DNA of 9,217 bases from CAYUCY01 sp964443525. Its GTDB lineage: Bacteria; Pseudomonadota; Alphaproteobacteria; Caedimonadales; Caedimonadaceae. Below are positions 1-6,694 of the stretch, in pieces. Every line of letters starts with the position of its first letter. The first letter of the stretch is position 1. The notes below the pieces were generated by a model, which was given only the letters and a program-made list of their open reading frames with translations, did no database searches and was not told where the DNA came from. Both the position numbers and the translations under genes were made by a program. Where the stretch lies: contig CAYUCY010000060.1 in the NCBI GenBank assembly GCA_964443525.1, positions 1 to 9,217 on the forward strand. The letters are read 5' to 3'.

Positions 1-1
1 C

Positions 2-631
2 ACCTCTGATCAAGTCAAAGCGGTCGCAGAGGCAGCACCCTTTCTCTTCACCCCCAAGATGGATGCAGGGGATCGTGTCTATATCATCGGAGCCTGCCTT
101 AAGCTTACGCCCGAGCAAATCAAAGAACGGGTAAATGCCATTTTTCAGGAGGCACCCGCCCTCTTCACGGAGGAGATGAGCGGAGTTGATCGTGCCTATA
201 TCATCTCAGCCTGCCTTAAGCTTACGCCCGAGCAACTCAAAGAACGGGTACAAGCGATTTTGGAGGCTTCACCCAGCCTTTTCCCCGAAGAGACGGAAGC
301 AAATGAGGAGGAGATGGACGCATATTATGATGCTTCTATCATCGGAGCCTGCCTTAAGCTTACGCCCGAGCAAATCAAAGAACGGGTAAATGCCATTTTT
401 CAGGAGGCACCCGCCCTCTTCACGGAGGAGATGAGCGGAGTTGATCGTGCCTATATCATCTCAGCCTGCCTTGAGCTTACGCCAGAGCAAATCAAAGCGA
501 TTGCAGAGGCGGCACCCGCTCTCTTCACCCCCAAGATGGATGCATGGGATCGTGCACAGGTCATTAAGGCCTGCTCTGAGCTCACCCCTGAAGAAATTGC
601 CCAAAAAGCGGAGGTCCTGAGAGATCGCTGA
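2..631 (+). CDS. Helical tandem-repeat protein, C-terminal part (5' truncated by window)
   Basis: The frame is open from base 2, before the first ATG at 59, and the upstream residues (TSDQVKAVAEAAPFLFTPKM) already match the repeat, so the true start lies outside the window. About five units are visible. Each has a segment like D-R-A-Y-I-I-x-A-C-L, then LTPEQIK, then a helix ending EAPALFT. Conserved Cys residues (13, 52, 98, 137, 172 counted from the ATG at 59) are spaced 39, 46, 39 and 35 residues. Long units carry four extra residues after IK; the 46-residue spacing contains an acidic insert rich in Glu. The pattern suggests two amphipathic helices per unit, that is an alpha-solenoid, often used for protein binding. 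The protein ends in a partial unit (LTPEEIAQKAEVLRDR) and TGA. I do not recognise the family. An effector or surface role is possible but not shown; no signal or anchor is visible because the N-terminus is missing. Confidence 0.8.
   Translation, partial: TSDQVKAVAEAAPFLFTPKMDAGDRVYIIGACLKLTPEQIKERVNAIFQEAPALFTEEMSGVDRAYIISACLKLTPEQLKERVQAILEASPSLFPEETEANEEEMDAYYDASIIGACLKLTPEQIKERVNAIFQEAPALFTEEMSGVDRAYIISACLELTPEQIKAIAEAAPALFTPKMDAWDRAQVIKACSELTPEEIAQKAEVLRDR
82..217 (+). repeat. 136-bp perfect direct repeat, copy 1
   Basis: Bases 82-217 are identical to 337-472, an offset of 255 bp (85 codons, in frame). The copy spans one long unit and the start of the next. Synonymous positions are identical too, so this is a recent duplication or gene conversion and not conservation of the protein alone. 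Confidence 0.9.
337..472 (+). repeat. 136-bp perfect direct repeat, copy 2
   Basis: Second copy of 82-217. Identity breaks at base 473 (G against A at 218), which changes the Lys of CLKLTPEQ to Glu in CLELTPEQ. Downstream of this copy the array switches to the shorter 35-residue unit. Confidence 0.9.
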
Positions 632-919
632 TACAAATCTTGTAAACGAAAGCATTTATCGATGATGGAAGAGAGAACGACTGCTTCTCACATGGTCAGC
701 TCCCCGTTTCTCACAGAAGGAAGACGGGGTACAATCGCCTCACGAAAAATAAACGATTTTGATTTCTCAGTAGATTAATTATGACTATATGGCCTCCTCT
801 CTGAGCCGGGGGATCCGGGCTTCAACGGTGTAAAAACCCTTCTTTTTCTAAATCATCGTTTTTGTGGAAATGATTCAACTGAAGTACGGAGGGGCAGGGT
901 TCCCTTTTATGAGATCACC
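632..919. other. Gene-free gap between convergent genes
   Basis: This 288-bp stretch separates the stop of the repeat gene from the stop of the O-methyltransferase on the other strand. I find no credible ORF, tRNA or promoter. It holds one notable hairpin (702-729) and a weak inverted repeat (AATCAT/ATGATT, around 850-876). Neither has a U-tract, so the transcription ends of the two genes are not resolved. Confidence 0.6.
702..729 (+). other. Hairpin after the repeat-protein gene, possible transcript end
   Basis: CCCCGT at 702-707 pairs with ACGGGG at 724-729. Inside, TTCT (708-711) pairs with AGAA (715-718) around a CAC loop, leaving a five-base bulge (719-723). It lies about 70 bases after the repeat-gene stop. 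No T-run follows, so it is not a classical intrinsic terminator; it could be a 3' stabilising or factor-dependent structure, or chance. Confidence 0.3.
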
Positions 920-1636
920 CTAAAAGCTGGGAACCACGTTTTCTCTAAACTGCTTTTTGGAAGCGGGAGTTTTCTTCTTGAAGGCAATCGTGAGCCCTGA
1001 TGTGGTCGGAAGGAGAAGGCTTGTGAAATGGTCATGATTAGCTAACCGACGATTAAACTCTCGCATCACCTGAAGCGTTGTCTCGGCAATTTTTAAGTTC
1101 GTGGGCTGTTCTCCGTAAACGGCACCGTCAAGAAGGGTATTGTCGGCAATGATGAGGCCTCCCTCCCGAACATTCTGTACAGCCCATTCTAGGTAATCCA
1201 AATAGCTGATTTTGTCAGCATCGATAAAAACAAGATCAAAGGGGCCTTGATCTTTGAGGGTTTGAAGAACGTTATAGGCATCCCCTAAATGAGATCTGAT
1301 CAGAGTTTTTCTTTCAAAATCTTGAAAAGTTTTTTGAGCTAGGTCGTACCGCTTTTGTGATTTTTCAATCGTATGCAGAATCCCATCGGGGGGAAGAGCT
1401 CGGGCCATCCAAATGGCTGAATATCCTGCATGCGTTCCGATCTCAACGATTTTTCGGGTTTGCATCATTTGAATCAGAAGTTGGAGAAGTTTTCCTTCCT
1501 CAGGGTGAATGTGAATGGGAAAATCCTCTCGTAAGGCTCTCCTTCGGATTTTTTTGAGAAGGGTGTCTTCGGAGGCATAAAGATCCTGAATATAGGAAAG
1601 TTTTCTATCCATGAATGCCGCACTGTTTAAGCGCAT
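920..1636 (-). CDS. SAM-dependent O-methyltransferase (class I, COMT/CCoAOMT-like)
   Basis: This is a cytosolic methyltransferase of the Methyltransf_3 type, transferring methyl from S-adenosylmethionine to a hydroxyl of a small molecule, usually with a divalent metal. Motif I is VEIGTHAGYS (64-73); Glu91 in HTIEKS is placed to bind the SAM ribose; FDLVFIDADK (133-142) and ADN (164-166) supply the expected metal-binding Asp139, Asp165 and Asn166. At 238 residues it is slightly long for the bacterial family, owing to a basic tail after about residue 219. It is the last gene of the operon. The ATG at 1636 overlaps the upstream kinase gene by 32 bases. The next ATG (1612, residue 9, MDRKLSYIQ) overlaps by only 8 bases and may be the true start; neither has a clear Shine-Dalgarno. 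The substrate is unknown. Confidence 0.88.
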   Translation of the reverse strand: MRLNSAAFMDRKLSYIQDLYASEDTLLKKIRRRALREDFPIHIHPEEGKLLQLLIQMMQTRKIVEIGTHAGYSAIWMARALPPDGILHTIEKSQKRYDLAQKTFQDFERKTLIRSHLGDAYNVLQTLKDQGPFDLVFIDADKISYLDYLEWAVQNVREGGLIIADNTLLDGAVYGEQPTNLKIAETTLQVMREFNRRLANHDHFTSLLLPTTSGLTIAFKKKTPASKKQFRENVVPSF

Positions 1637-2942
1637 TTTTCTGATTTTTCAGCACTTGCTCGGAGTTAAAGTCCTCGATGAGCTCTTCATAAATGCGATG
1701 CCAATTTTGCTCAGCCCTTAAGTGCATAAACACCGATCCTACACCGACGGCTGCTCGATCCATAAAGACGAATTCTCGGGGGGGACGAACGCCCCCTAAC
1801 CGGCGAAGTTCCGAATGGACTTTATAGGCCATTTCACGACCGTATATACCGCTGTGTTCTTTTTGAATCGGGCGAATACGATCCTCAAGAAGAGGTTCGT
1901 ATAAAAGATTTGCCCAAAGGCTTAAAACTTCGATCATTTCTTTAGAAAGGTTTTTAAAACGCCACGTTTCGTAGGCGTGGACAGCCAGTTCGGGGTCATT
2001 GTTTTTGAGTGCATGATAAAGATCGATGACTCCCTGAATAAAGGAAGGATCGAACTTTCTGATACAACCATAATCGAGGAGGTTAATCGAGGCATCCGCA
2101 CAAAACGTGTAATTCCCCAAATGGGGGTCTCCGTGAATGACTGCGTGGGTGTAAAGGGGCTTATACCAGATTTGGAAAAGGGTATAAGCCGCCCGATTTC
2201 TAAAGTCTTGGCTCTCCTCCAGAATTGTCTTAAGACGTTTCCCTTCAAGCCACCTCATGGTTAAAAGGCGCTCCGTCGAAAGCTCTTCTATAACGTTGGG
2301 AATGTGAACATCCGGTACTTTCTCCAAGATTGTTTCATAAAGACAGATATGCTTGGCCTCCAGAGTATAGTCGAGCTCTTCTCTCAACCTTTCCGTAATT
2401 TCTGTGTAGACCTCACCAAGGGAAAGGGCGCCTGTATATTTCTCATAAAGTCCCAAAACCAGTTTTAATTGCTTTAGATCAGCTTCGACGATGGACGCCA
2501 TATCCGGATATTGAAGTTTACAAGCAAGAGTTTCCCTCGCAAGTGAGATGGCTTTATGGACTTGGCCGAGGGAGGCAGCGGCTGACGCTTGCTGCTCAAA
2601 GGATGTGAATTTGGAGATCCAATCGGGCCCCAATTCGGCCGCCATGCGACGCTTGACAAAAGGCCACCCCATGGAAGGGGCATCTGCCTGAAGCTGCAAA
2701 AATTCCTGGGCATACTCGGGAGGAACGGCATCTGGAATCGTTGCCAGCATTTGAGCGACCTTCATGACAGGACCCTTTAAGGAACCAAGGGCGCGCGTGA
2801 GAGTCTTCGCCATATCATCATGATCGATTTCAAGGCCGAAGAGGCGTTCCCCGATGAAACGAACGGCTGCCCCGCTCATTGCGGTTGAGACATTTGCGTA
2901 TCGTTTTAGACGTCCACCGAGAGTATCCCTTTCTTCGTTCAT
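1605..2942 (-). CDS. ABC1/UbiB (AarF/ADCK) family atypical kinase
   Basis: The protein has the atypical kinase fold of the ABC1/ADCK/UbiB family, whose members support ubiquinone synthesis or lipid handling at the membrane through ATPase or kinase activity. In order: the family KxGQ motif appears as KVAQ (61-64), the Ala-rich nucleotide loop ASAAASLGQVH (119-129), the probable ATP-binding Lys142 in ACKLQYP, a Glu/Asp-rich helix (about 184-191), the catalytic loop HGDPHLGN (270-277) and metal-binding DYG (290-292) in place of DFG. Its 445 residues match the alphaproteobacterial AarF-type group, and no C-terminal transmembrane pair like that of E. coli UbiB is evident. It is probably a paralogue-type ABC1 protein, so I give no gene symbol. 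It starts 2 bases after the pyruvate kinase stop with no strong ribosome site, suggesting translational coupling, and overlaps the methyltransferase gene downstream. Confidence 0.9.
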   Translation of the reverse strand: MNEERDTLGGRLKRYANVSTAMSGAAVRFIGERLFGLEIDHDDMAKTLTRALGSLKGPVMKVAQMLATIPDAVPPEYAQEFLQLQADAPSMGWPFVKRRMAAELGPDWISKFTSFEQQASAAASLGQVHKAISLARETLACKLQYPDMASIVEADLKQLKLVLGLYEKYTGALSLGEVYTEITERLREELDYTLEAKHICLYETILEKVPDVHIPNVIEELSTERLLTMRWLEGKRLKTILEESQDFRNRAAYTLFQIWYKPLYTHAVIHGDPHLGNYTFCADASINLLDYGCIRKFDPSFIQGVIDLYHALKNNDPELAVHAYETWRFKNLSKEMIEVLSLWANLLYEPLLEDRIRPIQKEHSGIYGREMAYKVHSELRRLGGVRPPREFVFMDRAAVGVGSVFMHLRAEQNWHRIYEELIEDFNSEQVLKNQKNALKQCGIHG

Positions 2943-2944
2943 GG

Positions 2945-4387
2945 CTATTCTTCGCCGACTGTTACGATCCGGAGAGCTCTCGTTGTGCCGGATTGAAACA
3001 TTTTCTTATTTTCTTTCCCGAACTGGGCGCCGGCTGTAATGATGACGTCATCTCCTTTATCGGCAAAGCCGTCTTTGAGAACAATTTCGCAGACCCTATC
3101 AATCGTTTGATCAAAGCTGGAGATTTGATCTACTTTAACAGGGTGCGTTCCCCACACGAGCGTCAGTTGCCGTGCAATGTTAATGAGCGGCGTGAGACCC
3201 AGAATAGGAGCAACAGGTCTTTCTCGGGCTGCTCTCAAAGTTGTAGACCCCGAGGTGGTAAGAGTGACAATGGCATTGGCAAAGATGGTCGCGGCCACAT
3301 GGCGAGCTGCGGCTGTGATCGCATCCGAAGGCGTCGGATCGGAAGGCGTTCTCGATGTATCAATCATTGTTCGATAAAGAGGATCTTTTTCAACACGAGT
3401 GATGATCCGGTTCATCATTTCGACCGATTCGATCGGAAAGTCTCCCGAGGCTGATTCAGCCGACAGCATTACCGCATCTACGCCGTCATAGACGGCCGTT
3501 GCAACATCTGAAGCCTCTGCTCGTGTCGGAGTCGGCGCGTGAACCATGGAATCCAGCATTTGGGTTGCAACAATCACAGGCTTCCCACGTTTACGACAGG
3601 TACGAATAATTTGGCGCTGGATGCTGGGGACATCCTCCGGCATCATCTCGACCCCGAGGTCGCCTCGAGCAATCATGATGCCATCGGAGAGCTCGACGAT
3701 CTCATCGAGATGATCGATTGCGGAGGGCTTTTCAAGCTTTGCAACGAGGAAGGCTCGGTCAGCAATAAGCCTACGGGCTTCTCTCATATCATCCGGATGC
3801 TGAACGAAAGAAAGGGCAACGAAATCCACACCCAGATTGAGTCCGAATTCAAGATCGATACGATCCTTTTGAGTGATAGGAGAAAGTGGGAGGCGAACAC
3901 CCGGCAGATTCACTCCCTTGTTATTCGAAAGTTCGCCACCGACCGTGACTGTTGCTCGGGCAGAGTGCAGATCACACGTTTCGACCCTCAGTCTGATCTT
4001 GCCGTCGTCGAGGAGGAGCTCAGCACCCGATTCAAGGACTTGGAAAATTTCTGGATGGGGAAGATTTACCCGGGAGGCGTTTCCTTCCTCCGATTTTAGA
4101 TCCAGCAGAAAGGAGGCGCCTGTCTCTAACTTGATCTTGCCATCCCTAAAACGTCCTACACGAAGCTTAGGTCCTTGTAAGTCCTGAAGAATACCGATCG
4201 GGCGATCATATTTTTTCTCCAGAGCTCTTATGATTTCATAGTTTCTTTGGTGACCTTCATGGGTCCCGTGGGAGAAATTCAGGCGAAAGACATCGACGCC
4301 GGATTGAAAAAGCTTTTCGATCATCTCAGGGGAGGATGACGAGGGGCCCAAAGTTGCAACAATTTTAGAAGAACGGTACCTTCTCAT
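2945..4387 (-). CDS. pyk: Pyruvate kinase
   Basis: Catalyses the last step of glycolysis, phosphoenolpyruvate plus ADP to pyruvate plus ATP, in the cytosol. The 480 residues cover the full length: the N-terminal barrel begins SSKIVATLGPSS (6-17), followed by the substrate-loop FRLNFSHG (34-41) with Arg35, Asn37 and Ser39. Next come QDLQGPKLR (68-76), the inserted B domain (about 75-170), catalytic Lys217 with metal-binding Glu219 (AKLEKP) and Asp243 (ARGDLGVE), and Thr275 in ATQMLDSM. A C-terminal regulatory-type domain occupies about 355-478. All key residues are present, so it should be active. The start ATG overlaps the transporter stop in an ATGA arrangement (4384-4387), with an AAGGA-like site about 11 bases upstream. 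Finding pyk close to a gapR gene agrees with a neighbourhood I recall from other Alphaproteobacteria. Confidence 0.97.
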   Translation of the reverse strand: MRRYRSSKIVATLGPSSSSPEMIEKLFQSGVDVFRLNFSHGTHEGHQRNYEIIRALEKKYDRPIGILQDLQGPKLRVGRFRDGKIKLETGASFLLDLKSEEGNASRVNLPHPEIFQVLESGAELLLDDGKIRLRVETCDLHSARATVTVGGELSNNKGVNLPGVRLPLSPITQKDRIDLEFGLNLGVDFVALSFVQHPDDMREARRLIADRAFLVAKLEKPSAIDHLDEIVELSDGIMIARGDLGVEMMPEDVPSIQRQIIRTCRKRGKPVIVATQMLDSMVHAPTPTRAEASDVATAVYDGVDAVMLSAESASGDFPIESVEMMNRIITRVEKDPLYRTMIDTSRTPSDPTPSDAITAAARHVAATIFANAIVTLTTSGSTTLRAARERPVAPILGLTPLINIARQLTLVWGTHPVKVDQISSFDQTIDRVCEIVLKDGFADKGDDVIITAGAQFGKENKKMFQSGTTRALRIVTVGEE

Positions 4388-5325
4388 GATGGTGGCATTT
4401 CCTTTTCCAGTTTTTTGATACTTTTTTCATCACGCCTTGCAATGAAAATACCGACGAGAACGATGACGCCACCGATCATTTTATAGGCGGTGAGGGCTTC
4501 TCCGAAAAGGATCCAAGCGGCAAGTGTCGAGACGATCGGCGCAAACATGAGCGCAACGGATGAAAACGTCGCTGAAAGATGGCCCATTGAGTAAGCTAAA
4601 AGACCTTGCCCAGCAATATGGACAATCATGGCAAGTCCCAAGAGAGTCATCCAACCGAGACTCGTTGTCGGGAAGAAAGTGTCCCCGCTCATAAAGGCAA
4701 TCCCTGCAAGGATATACATGCTGGACATTCCCCCCCAGGCCATAATGGTTGGGGCGCTGAAATGGTGTCTCAATTCCTTTACGGCCAGAATATAGGCCGT
4801 ATAGAAGAGAGCTGAGATGAGTGCAAGGAGATCTCCGAAAAGATGGGACTGCCCTCCTTTAATATCAGCCCCCACGAGAACCAAGGCGCCGAAAACGCTC
4901 ATGATAATGCCGAGAATCATGGAGGATCCCATTTTTTCTTTAAGAAAAATCCAAGCACTAAGTGCGACGAAAATCGAAGTCAAATTGTTAATAAGCGTTG
5001 AGTTTACAACGCTCGTCTTGACCAAGGACCAGTGCCAGAAAGCAATATCGAGGGCAAGGAAGACGCCGCAGGAAATGAGAAGAAAATAATCCCGAGCTGT
5101 TCTCGGGCTTCTCGGTTGAACGCTTTTCAGATTATCAAAAATCATCCAGCTCCATAAAAAGGGAAGAGCCAAAAAAAAGCGATAGAAGGCGGTGGAGATA
5201 GGTCCTATCTCGCTGATTCGGACGAAAATAGGAGAAAGGCCTACGAAACTGACGGCGCAAATGGCGCTCAACATGGCAAGCGACGGCTTTTGATTATAAA
5301 GTTTATTAAAAAAAGCGCGTAACAT
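4384..5325 (-). CDS. EamA-family (drug/metabolite transporter superfamily) permease
   Basis: A 313-residue inner-membrane protein with about ten hydrophobic helices arranged as two EamA halves (roughly 18-150 and 165-295). The first half carries the typical GLSPIFVRISEIGPISTAFYR stretch split across helices 1 and 2; the helix near 110-125 ends in FLKEKMG, and the second half has the matching LFGEALTAYK, both usual DMT landmarks. A basic tail (RRDEKSIKKLEKEMPPS) is probably cytoplasmic. Such carriers export or import amino acids, nucleosides, S-adenosylmethionine or other metabolites; the substrate cannot be inferred. It is the first gene of the operon and has a strong ribosome site five bases before the ATG. 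Its stop overlaps the pyk start by four bases. I see no convincing minus-strand promoter hexamers in the divergent region. Confidence 0.92.
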   Translation of the reverse strand: MLRAFFNKLYNQKPSLAMLSAICAVSFVGLSPIFVRISEIGPISTAFYRFFLALPFLWSWMIFDNLKSVQPRSPRTARDYFLLISCGVFLALDIAFWHWSLVKTSVVNSTLINNLTSIFVALSAWIFLKEKMGSSMILGIIMSVFGALVLVGADIKGGQSHLFGDLLALISALFYTAYILAVKELRHHFSAPTIMAWGGMSSMYILAGIAFMSGDTFFPTTSLGWMTLLGLAMIVHIAGQGLLAYSMGHLSATFSSVALMFAPIVSTLAAWILFGEALTAYKMIGGVIVLVGIFIARRDEKSIKKLEKEMPPS

Positions 5326-5330
5326 TCCCT

Positions 5331-5336
5331 CTCCTT
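5331..5336 (-). promoter_or_regulatory. Shine-Dalgarno of the EamA transporter gene
   Basis: On the minus strand the sequence reads AAGGAG, then five bases, then ATG at 5325. This is the strongest ribosome site in the four-gene operon; the downstream genes rely on overlap or near-contact of their reading frames. Confidence 0.75.
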
Positions 5337-5363
5337 TATGAAGGCTTTTGCCCTAATCTCCCC

Positions 5364-5392
5364 TTGAAAGGCATCGGGCAAGTAGGTATTGT
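5364..5392 (+). promoter_or_regulatory. Sigma70-type promoter of gapR
   Basis: TTGAAA at 5364-5369 matches the -35 consensus at five of six positions. A 17-base spacer leads to TATTGT at 5387-5392, which matches the -10 at four of six. Predicted transcription starts near 5399, giving a leader of about 26 bases before the GapR ATG. Confidence 0.55.
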
Positions 5393-5411
5393 CTCATCCA
5401 TAACGTGAACA

Positions 5412-5417
5412 AAGGAG
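5412..5417 (+). promoter_or_regulatory. Shine-Dalgarno that sets the gapR start
   Basis: AAGGAG lies seven bases before ATG 5425. It is only one base from an in-frame TTG at 5419, so the ATG is the real start. Confidence 0.8.
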
Positions 5418-5424
5418 TTTGCCA

Positions 5425-5748
5425 ATGACTAATTTTGGGGGCGTTTCAGGAGCCCAACTGCGACAGTTTATCGAACGAATCGAGCGCTTGGAAGAAGAAA
5501 AGTCAAATATTGCCCAGGATATTCGCGAAGTCTACGCAGAAGCGAAGAGCGAAGGCTTTGATGCTAAAATCATGCGCCAGATCCTCAAAATCCGGAAAAT
5601 GGATACGGACGAACGCGCCGAGCAAGAAGAGATCTTGACGATTTATATGCATGCTTTGGGTATGATGCGCTCATTCGGGCAGGTTGATTCTTCGACTGAA
5701 AGCGCTCTAGAAATGGATTCTAATGATAAAGCTTCTCAAGCAGCCTAA
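5425..5748 (+). CDS. gapR: GapR-type nucleoid-associated protein (DUF2312)
   Basis: GapR is a small alphaproteobacterial chromatin protein that clamps overtwisted, AT-rich DNA ahead of polymerases and stimulates topoisomerases. The conserved core is evident: GVSGAQLRQFIERIERLEEEK, split into a short leader and an N-terminal coiled coil (about 8-35), then IREVYAEAKSEGFDAKIMRQ (about 33-52), the basic ILKIRKMD and EEILTIYMHALGM (about 69-81). The product is 107 residues, longer than the roughly 80-90 usual for the family; the excess is an acidic, Ser-rich tail after about residue 85 ending in ASQAA. It is divergently transcribed from the transporter-pyk operon with 99 bases between the two starts. 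An in-frame TTG two codons upstream is a poorer start because it almost touches the ribosome site. Confidence 0.95.
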   Translation: MTNFGGVSGAQLRQFIERIERLEEEKSNIAQDIREVYAEAKSEGFDAKIMRQILKIRKMDTDERAEQEEILTIYMHALGMMRSFGQVDSSTESALEMDSNDKASQAA

Positions 5749-5839
5749 GTTTCATTTACTTCAGAAAGCTTAACGACTTATTAACCTTCCTTTCTTATGG
5801 TTAAGAGCGAACATAATTAGAGAAAGGACGATGGTCATT

Positions 5840-6628
5840 ATGAAAAAAATTAAGTTAGCATTCGCAATGAGTGGAATTGCATGTTTCTCCTACGGGTTTG
5901 CATCAGATACCGTTACGATGGAGGAACTATTACAAAGCAAGAATCCTTTACCCTTATTAAAACAGGAAGCAGAGAGAAACGTAAAAAATGCTGAGAGTCT
6001 ATGTCATCAAATCATGGCTCCTAGTTTTTATGAAATTTCAAAAGGAGCTAACTTTGGTGTTATAAAGCGTAATGAACTCATAAGTTATTGTTCTGGAACC
6101 GAATTTGAAAAAGCAAAGTTAAAACCGGCTGTTCAAGGACCTAAAAAAGTGGAAGAAAAACATGAAATGCCAAAATTGCGTCATGTTGAATTCAAAAAAG
6201 GAAAGGATATTGAGGAAGAGAGGAAGCTTTTAGCAAAAGCGAGAGAGGACATGATTCAAAATGCGATTGCTTTGGGCAAGAAACAAGAATTTGAGGAGAA
6301 ATTTGTAAAAGCTGAATCTCAATTGCATCAGGCTCAAGAGCATTATAATAATTTAGTAATAGTCATTATCGGGATGCGAGAAGATCTTAAAGGAATCAAT
6401 GGATTTAAGCATTTTAATCCCCATGCCCATGACCAAGACACCCCCGAAGCCTATCTGGAAGCGCTTCACGGTGCTTTGCCGAAAGAATCTCCTGTCATTT
6501 TAGATGGTGGATCATTAGATCAGCTTAAAATTGCAACGAATCTTCTGCATCAAGCAAATGAAAATCTTGCAGCAGCAAGACTGGACCTTGAAAAAATTAA
6601 CAGAGAAATGTTAGATTTCACTCACTAA
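5840..6628 (+). CDS. Hypothetical exported coiled-coil protein
   Basis: I do not recognise this 262-residue protein. It opens with a classic signal peptide: Lys-rich MKKIK, a hydrophobic core (LAFAMSGIACFSYG) and a plausible signal peptidase I site after GFA (about residue 21). The Cys in the core is preceded by GIA, a poor lipobox, so a lipoprotein is unlikely. The mature part is charged and mostly helical. Cys55 and Cys84 could form a periplasmic disulfide; heptad-like helices span about 122-178 and 225-260, separated by a His/Pro/Gly-rich linker (HFNPHAHDQD). Codon use is clearly more AT-rich than in the operon upstream. An ATG at 5831 is also in frame, but AAAGGA (5823-5828) is only two bases from it and 11 from ATG 5840, which also begins the signal peptide. 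A strong terminator follows. Probably periplasmic or secreted; function unknown. Confidence 0.8.
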   Translation: MKKIKLAFAMSGIACFSYGFASDTVTMEELLQSKNPLPLLKQEAERNVKNAESLCHQIMAPSFYEISKGANFGVIKRNELISYCSGTEFEKAKLKPAVQGPKKVEEKHEMPKLRHVEFKKGKDIEEERKLLAKAREDMIQNAIALGKKQEFEEKFVKAESQLHQAQEHYNNLVIVIIGMREDLKGINGFKHFNPHAHDQDTPEAYLEALHGALPKESPVILDGGSLDQLKIATNLLHQANENLAAARLDLEKINREMLDFTH

Positions 6629-6639
6629 ACTCTCTTCCG

Positions 6640-6670
6640 AAAAAGCCTCTTCAAATTGGGGAGGCTTTTT
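6640..6670. terminator. Bidirectional Rho-independent terminator
   Basis: AAAAAGCCTC at 6640-6649 pairs perfectly with GAGGCTTTTT at 6661-6670. The 11-base loop can pair further (TTC with GGG, including G-U pairs). There is a T-run on each strand, so it can end transcription of the coiled-coil gene on the plus strand, 12 bases after its stop, and of the Mg2+ ATPase gene on the minus strand. Confidence 0.9.
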
Positions 6671-6694
6671 GAAGGAATATGATTTTTAAGCTTA

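Noticed and set aside
59..631. CRISPR array or DNA-level tandem repeat unrelated to coding
   Set aside because: The repetition keeps one open frame with varied unit lengths that are multiples of three; there are no short palindromic repeats with unique spacers.
845..880. Inverted repeat AATCAT/ATGATT as terminator of the four-gene operon
   Set aside because: The stem is only six A/T-rich pairs with a 13-base loop, and no T-run directly follows on the minus strand.
1934..2248. 104-codon minus-strand frame within the ABC1 kinase gene
   Set aside because: Out-of-frame shadow of a gene with intact catalytic motifs.
2879..3454. 191-codon open frame on the plus strand
   Set aside because: It lies antisense to the pyruvate kinase and ABC1 kinase genes, whose motifs are unmistakable. 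The translation is rich in Arg, Cys and Ser without domain features, as expected of a shadow frame.
3539..4099. 186-codon open frame on the plus strand
   Set aside because: Entirely antisense to pyruvate kinase; no ribosome site and no recognisable domain.
5749..5839. Possible promoter (CATAAT at 5812-5817) or hairpin (TTAACC/GGTTAA) before the coiled-coil gene
   Set aside because: No acceptable -35 at 15-18 bases upstream, and the hairpin has a 12-base loop with no T-run. The gene may have its own promoter here, but I cannot define it.
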